A stretch of 47,020 nucleotides of DNA from an uncultured Geobacteraceae bacterium (GCA_903862245.1 CAIOXL010000053.1:1-47020), one strand, 5' to 3'; numbered from the stretch's first letter, positions 1 to 8,044 are shown. The notes: generated by a model not told the origin, from the sequence alone. A program made the numbers and translations.

Positions 1-67
1 CAGAGTCAAAATCCGAGATAAAAATCCAAATGGTAGCAGAGCAGACGCGGTTTAGTTCAACAACAGT

Positions 68-1993
68 TTATGCGGTGGTTCCGCTGACGCTACACACCGC
101 ATAAACTCTTAATTCGTTTCCATCAACTACATTTTGGCCATGATCAACCATGTCAGGGCATGGGGGCGGAGTATGTATATTCAGCATAAACTCCATAATC
201 ACCGGTAAAATCAAAGGTGAGTTGACCGCCCCGGCTGCGGTGATGGTGATAGATCCATTATAGGATGCTGGTGGAAGAGTTGTGGCATCAACGGAGACCG
301 TTACGGTGCCATTACCCTGACCACTGGCAGGCGTCACGTGAAGCCAGGGAGAACTGCTGCTGACGCTCCAGTTCAATGCGTCATTCCCCACGGGTGAAAT
401 TATCAGGCTCTGGCTGGGGGGATTTGGGCTGTTCGGGTGCGCTGTAAATGTCAATGCTGACGGAGATGTGCCGATGAATATTTCGTTTGTGCTGACGGCA
501 TGCACGGCACGGTAGGCATCGGCAATACCGGCACCGCATTTGAACGTGGTGCAGTCACCACCTTTTGAGCCGGTTGCTGTTGGAAAGGGGCGCGCCGTAC
601 CCTGTAGAATCGTCACAACCTGGGCCGGAGTGAGCGAGGGGTTTGCCGACAACATGAGTGACACGATACCGACGACATGCGGTGTTGCCATACTGGTGCC
701 GTTGTAATAAGCATACGTGTCGCCGCCGGGGCTGGCAATTGGGGTTGTTTTGCCGCTGTTTAACGTTGACAAAATACTGTTAGGATATTCTCCACCCGGT
801 GCGGCGATCTTTACGCTCTGGCCATAGTTGGTGTAGTTGGTAGCACCGCCGGCCCGGTTGAGCGCCGCGACCGAAATCACGCCGCTGCAACTGGCCGGGG
901 TGAAACCGGCAGCATCCATGGTGCTGTTGCCAGCCGCAACCACGACGGTGGTTCCGGCAGCAATAGCGTCGTTGATGGCACTCTGGGAGGCGGCGTCGCA
1001 TGCGCCGCCCCCTCCCAGACTCATGTTAATCACTTTTGCGGGATTGGGATTAGCAGGAACGCCTGCCACGGCCAAACCTGCTGCCCAGCGGATGCCGTCG
1101 ATGATGTCCGACATGGAGCCGCCGCCATGACCGAGAACACGCACCGGCAGGATCTTGGACTGCCAGTTAATGCCGGTAACCCCCATGCCGTTATTGGAGG
1201 TGGCGGCGATGGTCCCGGCCACATGGGTGCCGTGCCATGAACTGGAACCACTACCTTCCCAATCCCCAAGGTCGCTGGCATCGGCGCTCCGGCCGACACC
1301 ATTACCGGCCACGGTTGGATCGCTGATGAAGTTGTAGCCGGGCAGGATGCGCCCCTGAAGGTCGGCATGGTCAACGATGCCGGTGTCGATTACCGCCACC
1401 ACGACGCTGCTCGACCCGGTGGTGATATCCCAGGCACCAGGGAGATTGATGCCGGCGATTTCACCATCTGCCGTGGGTGATTTGTAATGCCACTGATCAG
1501 GATAGCGTGTGTCATTGGGGGTCATGGCCACGCGCATGATCCGGTCCGGCACGGCGTATTCAACCGTTGGGTCTGTGCTCAGCTTGTCGGCGATGGCCTT
1601 GGCCTCGGCATGGGACATCTTTTTTGGCAGCTTGAATACGTGACTGTTGCCGGACATGGGGCGGTGATGGGCTAGGGCAACCCCCCCCCTGCTGCTCAGG
1701 GTCTGGACGTTGGCGCTGCTGATGCTTGCAACCCCGGCCAGGGCCCTGTCCCGGTATTTAACGATCAGGTGTTCCGTCTGGTCCTCATCGCTGGGCGATG
1801 CGCCGGTGACGGATATGGGGGGGGTGCCGTTCTGAGTGGTAATGCCCAACCTGCTGTTTGTAGCCGCCCCCGCCTCAGCCTGGGGTGTTACGACTGCGCC
1901 GACCGGCAGAGCAAAGCCGAGCGACAGGAGTACGCCGATAACCAACAAACCACAGTAACCTATGGTGCCGCTTTTGGAAGACTTTGTTTTCAT
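68..1993 (-). CDS. Secreted subtilisin-like serine protease (S8 family) with C-terminal BACON-like domain
   Basis: Exported endopeptidase of 641 residues. After a basic N-terminus there is a hydrophobic signal segment (about residues 11-34), a prodomain of the inhibitor-I9 type (about 72-155, starting TEHLIVKYRDRALAG), and the S8 catalytic domain (about 165-500). The triad is visible: Asp203 in VAVIDTGI, His254 in WHGTHVAG and Ser434 in NGTSMATPH, with oxyanion Asn356 in AAGNS. Residues about 510-605 look like a BACON-type beta-sandwich (NWSVSSSSPWLHVTPASG), followed by a short tail with a Cys pair. The start was set at the ATG whose upstream bases carry GGAGG seven bases away; the frame stays open 29 codons further upstream but without a ribosome site. 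It is transcribed away from gap and has no operon partner in view. The catalytic call is firm; the substrate is unknown. Confidence 0.93.
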   Translation of the reverse strand: MKTKSSKSGTIGYCGLLVIGVLLSLGFALPVGAVVTPQAEAGAATNSRLGITTQNGTPPISVTGASPSDEDQTEHLIVKYRDRALAGVASISSANVQTLSSRGGVALAHHRPMSGNSHVFKLPKKMSHAEAKAIADKLSTDPTVEYAVPDRIMRVAMTPNDTRYPDQWHYKSPTADGEIAGINLPGAWDITTGSSSVVVAVIDTGIVDHADLQGRILPGYNFISDPTVAGNGVGRSADASDLGDWEGSGSSSWHGTHVAGTIAATSNNGMGVTGINWQSKILPVRVLGHGGGSMSDIIDGIRWAAGLAVAGVPANPNPAKVINMSLGGGGACDAASQSAINDAIAAGTTVVVAAGNSTMDAAGFTPASCSGVISVAALNRAGGATNYTNYGQSVKIAAPGGEYPNSILSTLNSGKTTPIASPGGDTYAYYNGTSMATPHVVGIVSLMLSANPSLTPAQVVTILQGTARPFPTATGSKGGDCTTFKCGAGIADAYRAVHAVSTNEIFIGTSPSALTFTAHPNSPNPPSQSLIISPVGNDALNWSVSSSSPWLHVTPASGQGNGTVTVSVDATTLPPASYNGSITITAAGAVNSPLILPVIMEFMLNIHTPPPCPDMVDHGQNVVDGNELRVYAVCSVSGTTA

Positions 1994-2091
1994 TGATACT
2001 CCTCCGTTGCAATGCATATGTTTAAACTGTTTTTTTAAAATTTGCCCAGTAAAATAATAAATATTTATATAAATATCCACTCACAAAAGCC

Positions 2092-2118
2092 CTCACATTA
2101 CTCACATTGCTCACATTA
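2092..2118. repeat. Three tandem 9-bp repeats (CTCACATTA/G)
   Basis: Three head-to-tail copies of CTCACATTR (CTCACATTA, CTCACATTG, CTCACATTA), followed directly by a partial fourth CTCAC. They lie in the 390-bp divergent gap between the protease gene and gap, about 100 bases upstream of the protease start. Exact period 9 could mean regulator binding on one face of the helix, or simply a slippage product. No known site was recognised. Confidence 0.8.
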
Positions 2119-2289
2119 CTCACGGCGATATTGCAGATCGAAATAACTGGTGAATGGGTAAGCGGGGTGACGTTGCGTTTCTGCTCATGGGTACGTGTGG
2201 TGAATGGAGTAGAATCATATCAGGAGAAGTCGCATGGCATGGGCATCGGGCAGCCGCCACCTTTTTTTCGGTGCCACGCTTGAATATGG

Positions 2290-2317
2290 TTGACGATTTG
2301 TTATTATGCTCTATTAT
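2290..2317 (+). promoter_or_regulatory. Probable sigma-70 promoter of gap
   Basis: TTGACG (2290-2295), 16 bases, then TATTAT (2312-2317), placing a start of transcription near 2324, about 60 bases before the gap ATG. The 390-bp intergenic region also holds the 9-bp repeats and an AT-rich stretch next to the protease start. Nothing else was recognised there. Confidence 0.6.
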
Positions 2318-2383
2318 TTGATGGAAATACGCCGTATGGCGGCGCAATTACGTATTTTATAATGATATAAAGGAGAGATAACG

Positions 2384-3388
2384 ATGGCGTTGCGAGTTGC
2401 GATTAACGGGTTTGGCAGGATTGGGCGGATGGTGCTGAGAGCGGCCAGTACGGACGATAGTATTGATTTTGTGGCAATTAACGATTTGACCGATGCAGCC
2501 ACATTGGCACATCTTTTCAAGTATGATTCCGTGCATGGTACTTTTCCCGGTACGGTGGTGGCAGGGGACAGCCAACTGGTAATCAATGGCAAGGTCATAA
2601 AGATTTATGCCATGAGAAATCCGGCGGAGCTTCCGTGGGGAGCAGACAACATTGATGTTGTTGTTGAATCGACCGGTATTTTTACCGCCAAGGAAAAAGC
2701 GGCGATGCACATTCAGGCGGGGGCGAAGCGGGTTGTTATTTCGGCACCGGCTACGAATGAGGATATTACCATCGTCATGGGGGTTAATGACCATCTGTAT
2801 GATCCCGCACAGCATTTCGTCATTTCCAACGCGTCCTGTACGACAAACTGTCTTGCTCCTGTGGCGAAGGTTCTGCTTGAAACCTTCGGTATCGAAAAAG
2901 GGTTGGTGACGACGGTTCATTCCTATACCAATGACCAGAATATTCTGGACCTGCCCCACAAAGACCTGCGCCGCGCGCGGGCTGCTGCCATGTCCATGAT
3001 CCCGACAACTACCGGTGCCGCCAAGGCGGTTGCACTTGTGCTGCCTGAGCTGAAGGGGAAACTTGACGGTATGGCTATCCGTGTGCCGACTCCGAACGTC
3101 TCGGTTGTTGACCTGGTGGTTACGTTGTCGAAAAAGACTGATGCCGCTGCGGTGAACGCTGCGCTTAAAACCGCCTCCAGCGGGGCTCTTAAAGGAATTC
3201 TTGGCTTTGAGGAGGCACCGCTGGTTTCCGTCGATTTTAACGGTAATCCGCTGTCGTCAATTGTTGATGCGTCGTGTACGAAAGTAATCGGCGAGACGAT
3301 GGTGAAGGTTCTTTCCTGGTATGATAATGAGTGCGGTTTTTCTAACCGGGTTGTTGACCTGCTGCGTCTGATTGCTGCCAAGAAATAA
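2384..3388 (+). CDS. gap: Glyceraldehyde-3-phosphate dehydrogenase, type I
   Basis: Phosphorylating GAPDH of glycolysis/gluconeogenesis (334 residues, usual length). The N-terminal Rossmann motif NGFGRIGR (8-15) binds NAD. Asp34 in AINDL, at the end of strand two, suggests NAD rather than NADP preference. The active-site Cys152 sits in SNASCTTNC and the partner His179 in TTVHSYT. AAGGAGAGATAACG precedes the ATG. It heads the gap-pgk-tpiA cluster, but a strong hairpin terminator follows its stop, so it is probably also made as a separate, more abundant transcript. No defects seen. Confidence 0.98.
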   Translation: MALRVAINGFGRIGRMVLRAASTDDSIDFVAINDLTDAATLAHLFKYDSVHGTFPGTVVAGDSQLVINGKVIKIYAMRNPAELPWGADNIDVVVESTGIFTAKEKAAMHIQAGAKRVVISAPATNEDITIVMGVNDHLYDPAQHFVISNASCTTNCLAPVAKVLLETFGIEKGLVTTVHSYTNDQNILDLPHKDLRRARAAAMSMIPTTTGAAKAVALVLPELKGKLDGMAIRVPTPNVSVVDLVVTLSKKTDAAAVNAALKTASSGALKGILGFEEAPLVSVDFNGNPLSSIVDASCTKVIGETMVKVLSWYDNECGFSNRVVDLLRLIAAKK

Positions 3389-3408
3389 ATGTTGTTCTGC
3401 TAAGTCAG

Positions 3409-3439
3409 GGAGAGGGGGAATGTTCCCCTTCTCCTTTTT
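3409..3439 (+). terminator. Rho-independent terminator between gap and pgk
   Basis: GGAGAGGGGG pairs with CCCCTTCTCC (one G-U pair) around a short AATGTT loop and is followed by TTTTT. It lies 21 bases after the gap stop and about 37 bases before pgk, so it should attenuate or separate gap and pgk transcription. Confidence 0.8.
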
Positions 3440-3475
3440 GTTGCTCATAAATATCTATCAAACAGGGGGTGGAGC

Positions 3476-4672
3476 GTGGCAATCCGGTATATCGATGAAA
3501 TCAAGGACCTGAAGGGAAAGAGGGTTTTTATTCGCGTTGATTTTAATATTCCCCAGGATGAGAACGGGGCTATTACGGAGGATACCCGTATCGTCGGGGC
3601 GGTGCCGACCATTAAGTATGCGCTGGAACAGGGCGCCAGAGTGGTGCTCGCTTCCCATCTCGGCCGCCCCAAGGGGGAGAAAAAAGCGAAATACAGCATG
3701 GCACCCGCTTCGATGCGCCTTTCTGAACTGCTTGGCGTACCGGTGATCCAGGCGCCTGACTGTTTCGGGCCGGAGGTTGATGCGCTGGTGCAGGCTCTGC
3801 AGCCGGGTGAGGCGTTGATGCTGGAGAATGTCCGCTTTTATCCGGGTGAGGAAAAGAACGATGCCGCTTTTGCCGGGCAGCTCGCCAATGGTTGTGAGAT
3901 ATACGTCAATGATGCCTTTGCCGTGTCACATCGCGCCCACGCTTCGGTTGAGGCCATCACCAAGCATATACCTGTTATTGCGGCCGGCTTCCTGATGAGA
4001 AACGAAATGACGTTCTTTGACAAGGCTATGATGAATCCGGTCAGGCCGCTGGTTGCCATTCTTGGCGGCGCCAAGGTGTCTGGCAAGCTGGAGGTGCTTG
4101 AAACACTGATCAACAAGGTTGACAAGGTTGTTATCGGCGGGGGGATGGCGTTTACCTTTCTGAAGGCCATGGGGTATGACGTGGGCAAGTCGCTGGTGGA
4201 GGATGATCTGATAGCGACGGCGCAAACGATCATGGATACGGCCCGTGCCAAAGGGGTCAAGTTCTACCTGCCGGTGGATTGTGTTGTTGCCGAGGCGTTT
4301 GATGCTAAAGCCACCAATTTTGTTACTACGGCACAGGAAATTCCGGCAGGCTGGATGGCTCTTGATGTGGGGCCGGCGACGGCAACGTTGTTTGCTGAAA
4401 GTCTGCGTGACGCTAAAACTGTTATCTGGAACGGGCCGATGGGAGTATTTGAGATGGATGCGTTCTGCCGGGGTACGTATGCCGTGGCGGAAGCGGTTGC
4501 CAACTGTTTTGCTACAACCATTATCGGCGGCGGGGATACTGATTCTGCCGTACGCAAGGCCGGAGTGGAAAACCGGGTCAGTTATATTTCAACCGGTGGC
4601 GGAGCCTTTTTGGAATTGCTGGAAGGGAAAACCCTGCCCGGCGTCAAAGCGCTTGAAATTACCAGTAAATAA
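3476..4672 (+). CDS. pgk: Phosphoglycerate kinase
   Basis: Converts 1,3-bisphosphoglycerate and ADP to 3-phosphoglycerate and ATP. The 398 residues match the bacterial monofunctional enzyme. The N-terminal signature [12 protein letters not shown] (14-25), the substrate-binding segment SHLGRPKG, the [10 protein letters not shown] block and the C-terminal nucleotide-site GGGDTDSAV and STGGGAFLE are all present. A GTG start is chosen because the sequence MAIRYIDEI begins there and AGGGGG precedes it; the first downstream ATG would cut into the fold. Thirteen bases separate its stop from tpiA, so the two are likely one transcript. Confidence 0.98.
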   Translation: MAIRYIDEIKDLKGKRVFIRVDFNIPQDENGAITEDTRIVGAVPTIKYALEQGARVVLASHLGRPKGEKKAKYSMAPASMRLSELLGVPVIQAPDCFGPEVDALVQALQPGEALMLENVRFYPGEEKNDAAFAGQLANGCEIYVNDAFAVSHRAHASVEAITKHIPVIAAGFLMRNEMTFFDKAMMNPVRPLVAILGGAKVSGKLEVLETLINKVDKVVIGGGMAFTFLKAMGYDVGKSLVEDDLIATAQTIMDTARAKGVKFYLPVDCVVAEAFDAKATNFVTTAQEIPAGWMALDVGPATATLFAESLRDAKTVIWNGPMGVFEMDAFCRGTYAVAEAVANCFATTIIGGGDTDSAVRKAGVENRVSYISTGGGAFLELLEGKTLPGVKALEITSK

Positions 4673-4685
4673 AAAGGGGAATACG

Positions 4686-5441
4686 ATGCGAATACCGGTT
4701 ATTGCTGGAAACTGGAAGCTCTTTAAGACGATTGGTGAAGCTGTCGCCATGGTACGCGAGCTTAAACCGCTGGTGGAAAACTGCCAGGGTGTGGAAATTG
4801 TTGTGGCACCGGTCTTTACCGCATTAAGCCGGGTGTCGGACGTAATTGCCTGCTCGAATGTTAAATTGGCCGCCCAGGACTGTTATTGGGAAGAAGAGGG
4901 CGCTTTTACGGGAGAAGTTGCTCCGAGACTGTTAAAAGATGCCGGGTGCGGGTACGTTATAATCGGCCATTCAGAACGGCGTCAGTACTTCGGGGAAACG
5001 GATCTGACCGTAAACAGGAAAACTAAAGCCGCCATCGCCGCAGGGCTGCAGGCCATCGTATGTGTCGGGGAGTCGCTGGCCGAGCGGGAATCGGATCAGA
5101 CGTTTTCCGTTATTGAAGCGCAAATTACCGGTAGTCTGGCCGGTTTAACGGTGGAAGACTTTGGCCGGATCATTATTGCCTATGAACCGGTGTGGGCGAT
5201 CGGTACCGGTAAAACAGCCAGTGATGCCCAGGCGCAAGAGGTGCATGCCTTTATCCGTCAGCTGATTGAAAAGCTGGCTGATCAGTCAGTTGCCGATGCC
5301 GTTCGCATCCTCTACGGCGGCAGTGTAAAACCGGAAAATGTCAACGGTTTGATGAGCCAGCCTGATATCGACGGCGCTCTTGTCGGCGGTGCAAGCCTCA
5401 AGGCAGAGTCATTTGCAGCCATTGCCGCTTTCAGCGCGTGA
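4686..5441 (+). CDS. tpiA: Triosephosphate isomerase
   Basis: Interconverts dihydroxyacetone phosphate and glyceraldehyde 3-phosphate. It has 251 residues, normal for the family. Catalytic Lys11 (AGNWKLF), His95 (IIGHSERR) and Glu167 (AYEPVWAIGTGK, including the loop-6 hinge) are visible, as is the phosphate-binding YGGSVKPEN. The reading frame is open far upstream inside pgk, but the real start is the ATG after AAAAAGGGGA, because homology begins there. It is co-directional with pgk and 13 bases behind it. Confidence 0.98.
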   Translation: MRIPVIAGNWKLFKTIGEAVAMVRELKPLVENCQGVEIVVAPVFTALSRVSDVIACSNVKLAAQDCYWEEEGAFTGEVAPRLLKDAGCGYVIIGHSERRQYFGETDLTVNRKTKAAIAAGLQAIVCVGESLAERESDQTFSVIEAQITGSLAGLTVEDFGRIIIAYEPVWAIGTGKTASDAQAQEVHAFIRQLIEKLADQSVADAVRILYGGSVKPENVNGLMSQPDIDGALVGGASLKAESFAAIAAFSA

Positions 5442-5537
5442 TGAGGCTTGTCTGCCTGCGCGGTGCAGTTATACCTTTACAGCGGATAAATGGCTGTGCT
5501 ATAAACTCACCCTTTAAATCGTTCTAGGGGATCTTGT

Positions 5538-5918
5538 ATGACAATCGCGTTAACAATTTTGCATGTACTCGTTAGTTTGTTCTTAATTGCTGTGGTATTG
5601 CTGCAGTCGGGAAAAGGCGCTGAAATGGGCGCGTCATTCGGCAGCAGCGGCAGCCAGTCAGTTTTTGGAGCCGGTGGCGGAACTTCTTTTCTCAGTAAGT
5701 TGACTACCAGCGCCGCAGTTATATTCATGTTGACGTCGTTATCCCTGGCCTATATTTCCGGACAGCCGTCATCTTCATCCATGATGTCTGGTAAAGGGAA
5801 ATCGGCACCGGTTCAGGCACCTGCAGCAGTGCCGGCAGCACCGAAGAGTGATGCTGCCCCGGCGGCACCTGCGCCAGCGCCTCAAACAGCTCCTGCTGCG
5901 CCTGCACAGCAGAAATAA
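5538..5918 (+). CDS. secG: Preprotein translocase subunit SecG
   Basis: Small inner-membrane subunit of the SecYEG channel (126 residues). It has two membrane segments (about 4-23 and 54-76) joined by the conserved loop LLQSGKGAEMGASFGSSG, then a Gly-rich stretch GAGGG. The last 40 residues are a low-complexity Ala/Pro tail not needed for the core fold. AGGGGATC precedes the ATG. The position behind tpiA and in front of a tRNA-Leu gene is a common bacterial arrangement. The 96 bases between tpiA and secG contain no recognised terminator. Confidence 0.95.
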   Translation: MTIALTILHVLVSLFLIAVVLLQSGKGAEMGASFGSSGSQSVFGAGGGTSFLSKLTTSAAVIFMLTSLSLAYISGQPSSSSMMSGKGKSAPVQAPAAVPAAPKSDAAPAAPAPAPQTAPAAPAQQK

Positions 5919-5961
5919 ATTGATTGTCTGAATATTGTATGATAGAAGAAACGTCCCAAAT

Positions 5962-6048
5962 GCCGAAGTGGTGGAACTGGTAGACACACCATCTTGAGGG
6001 GGTGGCGGGCAACAGCCCATGCGAGTTCGAGTCTCGCCTTCGGCACCA
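5962..6048 (+). tRNA. tRNA-Leu (anticodon GAG)
   Basis: The acceptor stem GCCGAAG pairs with CTTCGGC; anticodon stem CCATC/GGTGG frames the loop TTGAGGG with anticodon GAG (reads CUC/CUU). A variable arm typical of class II tRNA and the T-loop GTTCGAGTC are present, and the 3' CCA is encoded. The 3' half is a classical integrase target, and an integrase stub lies about 180 bases downstream. Confidence 0.97.
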
Positions 6049-6084
6049 TTAGTAAGTCCAACATAGTCCAGTAAAGTACAAAAG

Positions 6085-6115
6085 CCCTTGAGAAATCAAG
6101 GGTTTTTTCTTTTTT
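6085..6115 (+). terminator. Rho-independent terminator after tRNA-Leu
   Basis: CCCTTGA, GAAA loop, TCAAGGG, then T6-C-T6. It would end the transcript of tRNA-Leu and possibly of secG. Confidence 0.85.
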
Positions 6116-6226
6116 GTTGTCCGATATAGTTTGATCTGGTAGCATGAAATCCGGTGGTGTTGGGGGCGGTTATGGGGGCTTTCCCCTAAACACAAAAACC
6201 GGAGGCCCCCAAAACGGAGGAAAGCC

Positions 6227-6427
6227 ATGCCAAAGAAGGTTGTGCCGCTTACTGACATTCAGGTTAAACACGCGAAAACAGCCCCCAAAGAAGTGAAGCT
6301 GTTTGATGGTGGGGGCCTTTTCCTTCTGGTGACTCCTACCGGCGGAAAACTCTGGAATTTCAAGTACCGCTTTGATGCTAAAGAGAAGAAGCTTTCTTTA
6401 GGCGCTTATAGAACAATTAAAGAGTGA
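6227..6427 (+). pseudogene. 5' fragment of a P4-type tyrosine integrase (DUF4102 N-terminal domain)
   Basis: Only 66 residues remain of a protein normally near 400. The sequence starting MPKKVVPLTDIQVKHAKT, followed by LFDGGGLFLLVTPTGGKLW and FDAKEKKLSLGAY, is the arm-binding N-terminal domain of P4-like integrases. ACGGAGG lies upstream of the ATG. After LSLGAY the reading departs from the family and stops within five codons. No catalytic domain (Arg/His/Tyr) occurs in the window, so it cannot recombine DNA. It sits directly downstream of tRNA-Leu, the usual position for an integrase using that tRNA as attachment site. The upstream bases 6116-6226 hold G-rich and C-rich runs (GGGGGC and GCCCCC) that could fold together. 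Confidence 0.85.
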
Positions 6428-6917
6428 ACTACAGTTACGAACTATAGAGCATCAAGTCAGATTTTCTCGTTTGCACGAGAAACAAGCCACTGTCATTGCG
6501 GAATTGAATGCACACCTTGTTGAAGCATTGTGGGAGGCAGAAAGCTTCCTGTCTCCAATGGAGTGGGCAGGGGAACCAAGCAAGAAAGAAAAGTATCAGG
6601 CTTCAATGATCAAGCTTGTTGACCTGTATCGTTTTTTTGATAAACATCGGATTTATTTGCCGGAACATATTTGTGGGACATTGGAGCAGCTCATCACTGA
6701 TGTCCGAAGCCATGTAACCAAGTTTGGGGTTTACCTCACTTGGGATGATTCATCGCTCCGAGATCATACTCGCACGGAAAAACAAGATGCGTGGCTCGGT
6801 GGATGGGACGCCATAAAAAATCAAATTCCGAGTGTTAGAAAAAATCTTGAGGGCGAGTTTCGCACGATGCTTGGGCAACAAATAGTGACCGATAAGCAGA
6901 CAAACTGGAGTCAGTAA
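6402..6917 (+). pseudogene. 5'-truncated gene of unknown function fused to the integrase stub
   Basis: A different frame from the integrase opens right after a TAG at 6399-6401 and runs to 6917, encoding a Glu/Leu-rich helical protein (ALIEQLKSELQLRTIEHQ, then RFSRLHEKQATVIAEL...). No ATG or GTG occurs in its first part. The only candidate start is TTG at 6471 (148 residues), with no convincing ribosome site and within what looks like a continuing helix. I infer that the true N-terminus was lost when this gene was joined to the integrase near 6402-6410. The helical, charged sequence resembles small hypothetical proteins of mobile regions; I do not know its function. It could still be translated from the TTG. 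Confidence 0.6.
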
Positions 6918-6960
6918 GGTTCAAGTTACTATCATTCCTTTGGCCAAACTAGGGGGACTT

Positions 6961-7038
6961 ATGGCAATGACAGTTGAAATAAATGGCAACAAGCTCCGCA
7001 TCGAAATAGACCTGGAGAAACCGACGCTGAGACGGTAA
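6961..7038 (+). CDS. Very small hypothetical protein (25 residues)
   Basis: ATG with AGGGGG four bases upstream, encoding a 25-residue basic/acidic peptide beginning MAMTVEINGNKLRIEIDLEK. The alternating pattern would suit a beta-hairpin. It follows the truncated gene by 43 bases and may be a shortened copy of a longer small protein. There is no functional prediction, and it may be non-functional debris. Confidence 0.4.
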   Translation: MAMTVEINGNKLRIEIDLEKPTLRR

Positions 7039-7043
7039 ACGTG

Positions 7044-7070
7044 CAATGGCCCCAGAATGTGGGGCCATTG
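7044..7070. repeat. Perfect 10-bp inverted repeat (hairpin) after the microORF
   Basis: CAATGGCCCC, 7-base loop AGAATGT, GGGGCCATTG. It is positioned like a terminator six bases after the microORF stop but lacks a T tract. The stretch 7071-7422 has no gene I can support; it contains an AT-rich block and a second inverted repeat (7156-7256). Confidence 0.75.
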
Positions 7071-7155
7071 GATCGCTCCTCGCCTCGCGTAGTTACATTT
7101 TGCCCGACCAGGGCATTGCCCCAGTGGCAGCAAGTTTTCTCCAGTAGCAATCAAC

Positions 7156-7256
7156 CTGTCGAATTAAACGATACTACCATAAGATTTATTATAATCAATC
7201 GGTTTATGTTAGATTTATATAATTGAACTCAAAAACGGTTTGGGTTAGTTCGACAG
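7156..7256. repeat. AT-rich 101-bp segment bounded by 12-bp inverted repeats
   Basis: CTGTCGAATTAA at 7156-7167 is matched in inverse orientation by TTAGTTCGACAG at 7245-7256 (11 of 12 paired). The interior is much richer in A+T than the neighbouring genes. It might be a miniature mobile-element scar or a cruciform; no flanking target duplication was seen. Confidence 0.5.
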
Positions 7257-7422
7257 CATGCTGCCCCGCAGGCGCTGAGGAACGCGCTGCCACCCCCCCC
7301 TGTCCTCTAAATCTTATCTTACTGGTTCGTGTTCCGGTGGCAGGATATTTATTGTCCCCTGCCTCCCAGTTGGCCGTCACCCTGGCAGTCCATGGCTGTG
7401 AGGCTGTGGGCTTCGCCGGGGA

Positions 7423-7761
7423 TCAGGGGCCGGTCGGCTGTGCTGCACCCTGCACTGTACCATGACGCTGTAATATATTTTTGACGGCGGTTGCTGTCCA
7501 GGTACCTTGACCAGTTGCAGTAAGGATGCCGTCGCTATTTAGCCGCCTGGCTGTGGCATGGAGGGTTAAGCCATTGCCCGTCATAAGTTCCAAGATCATT
7601 GGCTTAACCTTGCCGGCGAAGAGATCCGCTTTCATTGTCCGGGCTGTACGACCTGATGCAGCAGCAGCTACGCTTAAGTTCTTAGGCTTGCCGAGGATTG
7701 CACCCCTGACTTTCTTTGCCTGGGGCGGCAGGGCTGATGTTTGGTAGGGGGTAGCAAACAA
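7423..7761 (-). pseudogene. C-terminal remnant of a serine recombinase (resolvase/invertase family)
   Basis: The 112-residue reading contains ILGKPKNLSVAAAASGR and then TLHATARRLNSDGILTATG with the following WTATAVKNILQRH. This is the pattern found at the C-terminal, DNA-binding end of site-specific serine recombinases (a helix pair before a helix-turn-helix). The N-terminal catalytic domain with its Ser and Arg residues is absent. The frame continues upstream without recognisable homology into the tRNA-Arg flank, so this is a decayed fragment rather than a gene. It marks the second end of the mobile-DNA scar between tRNA-Leu and tRNA-Arg. Confidence 0.65.
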
Positions 7762-7765
7762 CCCG

Positions 7766-7789
7766 GAGGTTACACCAGAGGTTACACGA
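7766..7789. repeat. Tandem 12-bp direct repeat near tRNA-Arg(TCT)
   Basis: GAGGTTACACCA followed immediately by GAGGTTACACGA (11 of 12 identical), about 55 bases from the 3' end of tRNA-Arg(TCT). The spacing and position fit arm-type integrase binding sites left from an attachment site, but this is inference. Confidence 0.55.
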
Positions 7790-7799
7790 AGAGATAAAC

Positions 7800-7840
7800 A
7801 AAACAGGCGCCTACAGTTTATCGCTGTAAGTGCCTGTTTT
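7800..7840 (-). terminator. Hairpin terminator after tRNA-Arg(TCT)
   Basis: A 17-bp imperfect stem (AAAACAGGCGCCTACAG with CTGTAAGTGCCTGTTTT) and a 7-base loop, beginning four bases beyond the tRNA 3' end. The stem ends in U-rich runs on both strands, so it could act in both directions. Confidence 0.7.
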
Positions 7841-7843
7841 TTT

Positions 7844-7920
7844 TGGTACGCCCGACAGGATTCGAACCTGTGACCTACGGCTTAGAAGGCCGTTGCTCTA
7901 TCCAGCTGAGCTACGAGCGC
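7844..7920 (-). tRNA. tRNA-Arg (anticodon TCT)
   Basis: On the minus strand: acceptor GCGCTCG with CGGGCGT, D-arm GCTCAGCTGGATAGAGC, anticodon stem ACGGC/GCCGT with loop CTTCTAA (anticodon TCT, reads AGA/AGG), T-arm CAGGTTCGAATCCTG, and an encoded CCA. Length is 77 bases. A strong promoter lies just upstream. Confidence 0.97.
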
Positions 7921-7944
7921 ATATCATGCGTTGACTGCGGAGGG

Positions 7945-7973
7945 ACTATATCGTTCGAAGGTGGCAATGTCAA
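7945..7973 (-). promoter_or_regulatory. Consensus sigma-70 promoter of tRNA-Arg(TCT)
   Basis: On the minus strand TTGACA (7968-7973), exactly 17 bases, TATAGT (7945-7950), placed about 25 bases before the tRNA 5' end. Confidence 0.85.
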
Positions 7974-8044
7974 GGTTTGTGGCTGTTTATGGGCTCTAAA
8001 CGGGCCAATGTACAGCTCAGGGAGGGGTGTCAGATCAGCAGTAG

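Noticed and set aside
4245-4685. N-terminal extension of the tpiA frame inside pgk
   Set aside because: The frame is open but homology to triosephosphate isomerase begins only at 4686, where a ribosome site is found.
7044-7070. Hairpin after the microORF as a terminator
   Set aside because: The stem is perfect but no T run follows, so it is listed only as an inverted repeat.
7223-7465. An 80-codon plus-strand frame in the scar region
   Set aside because: No ribosome site, no homology, and it overlaps the serine-recombinase remnant on the other strand.
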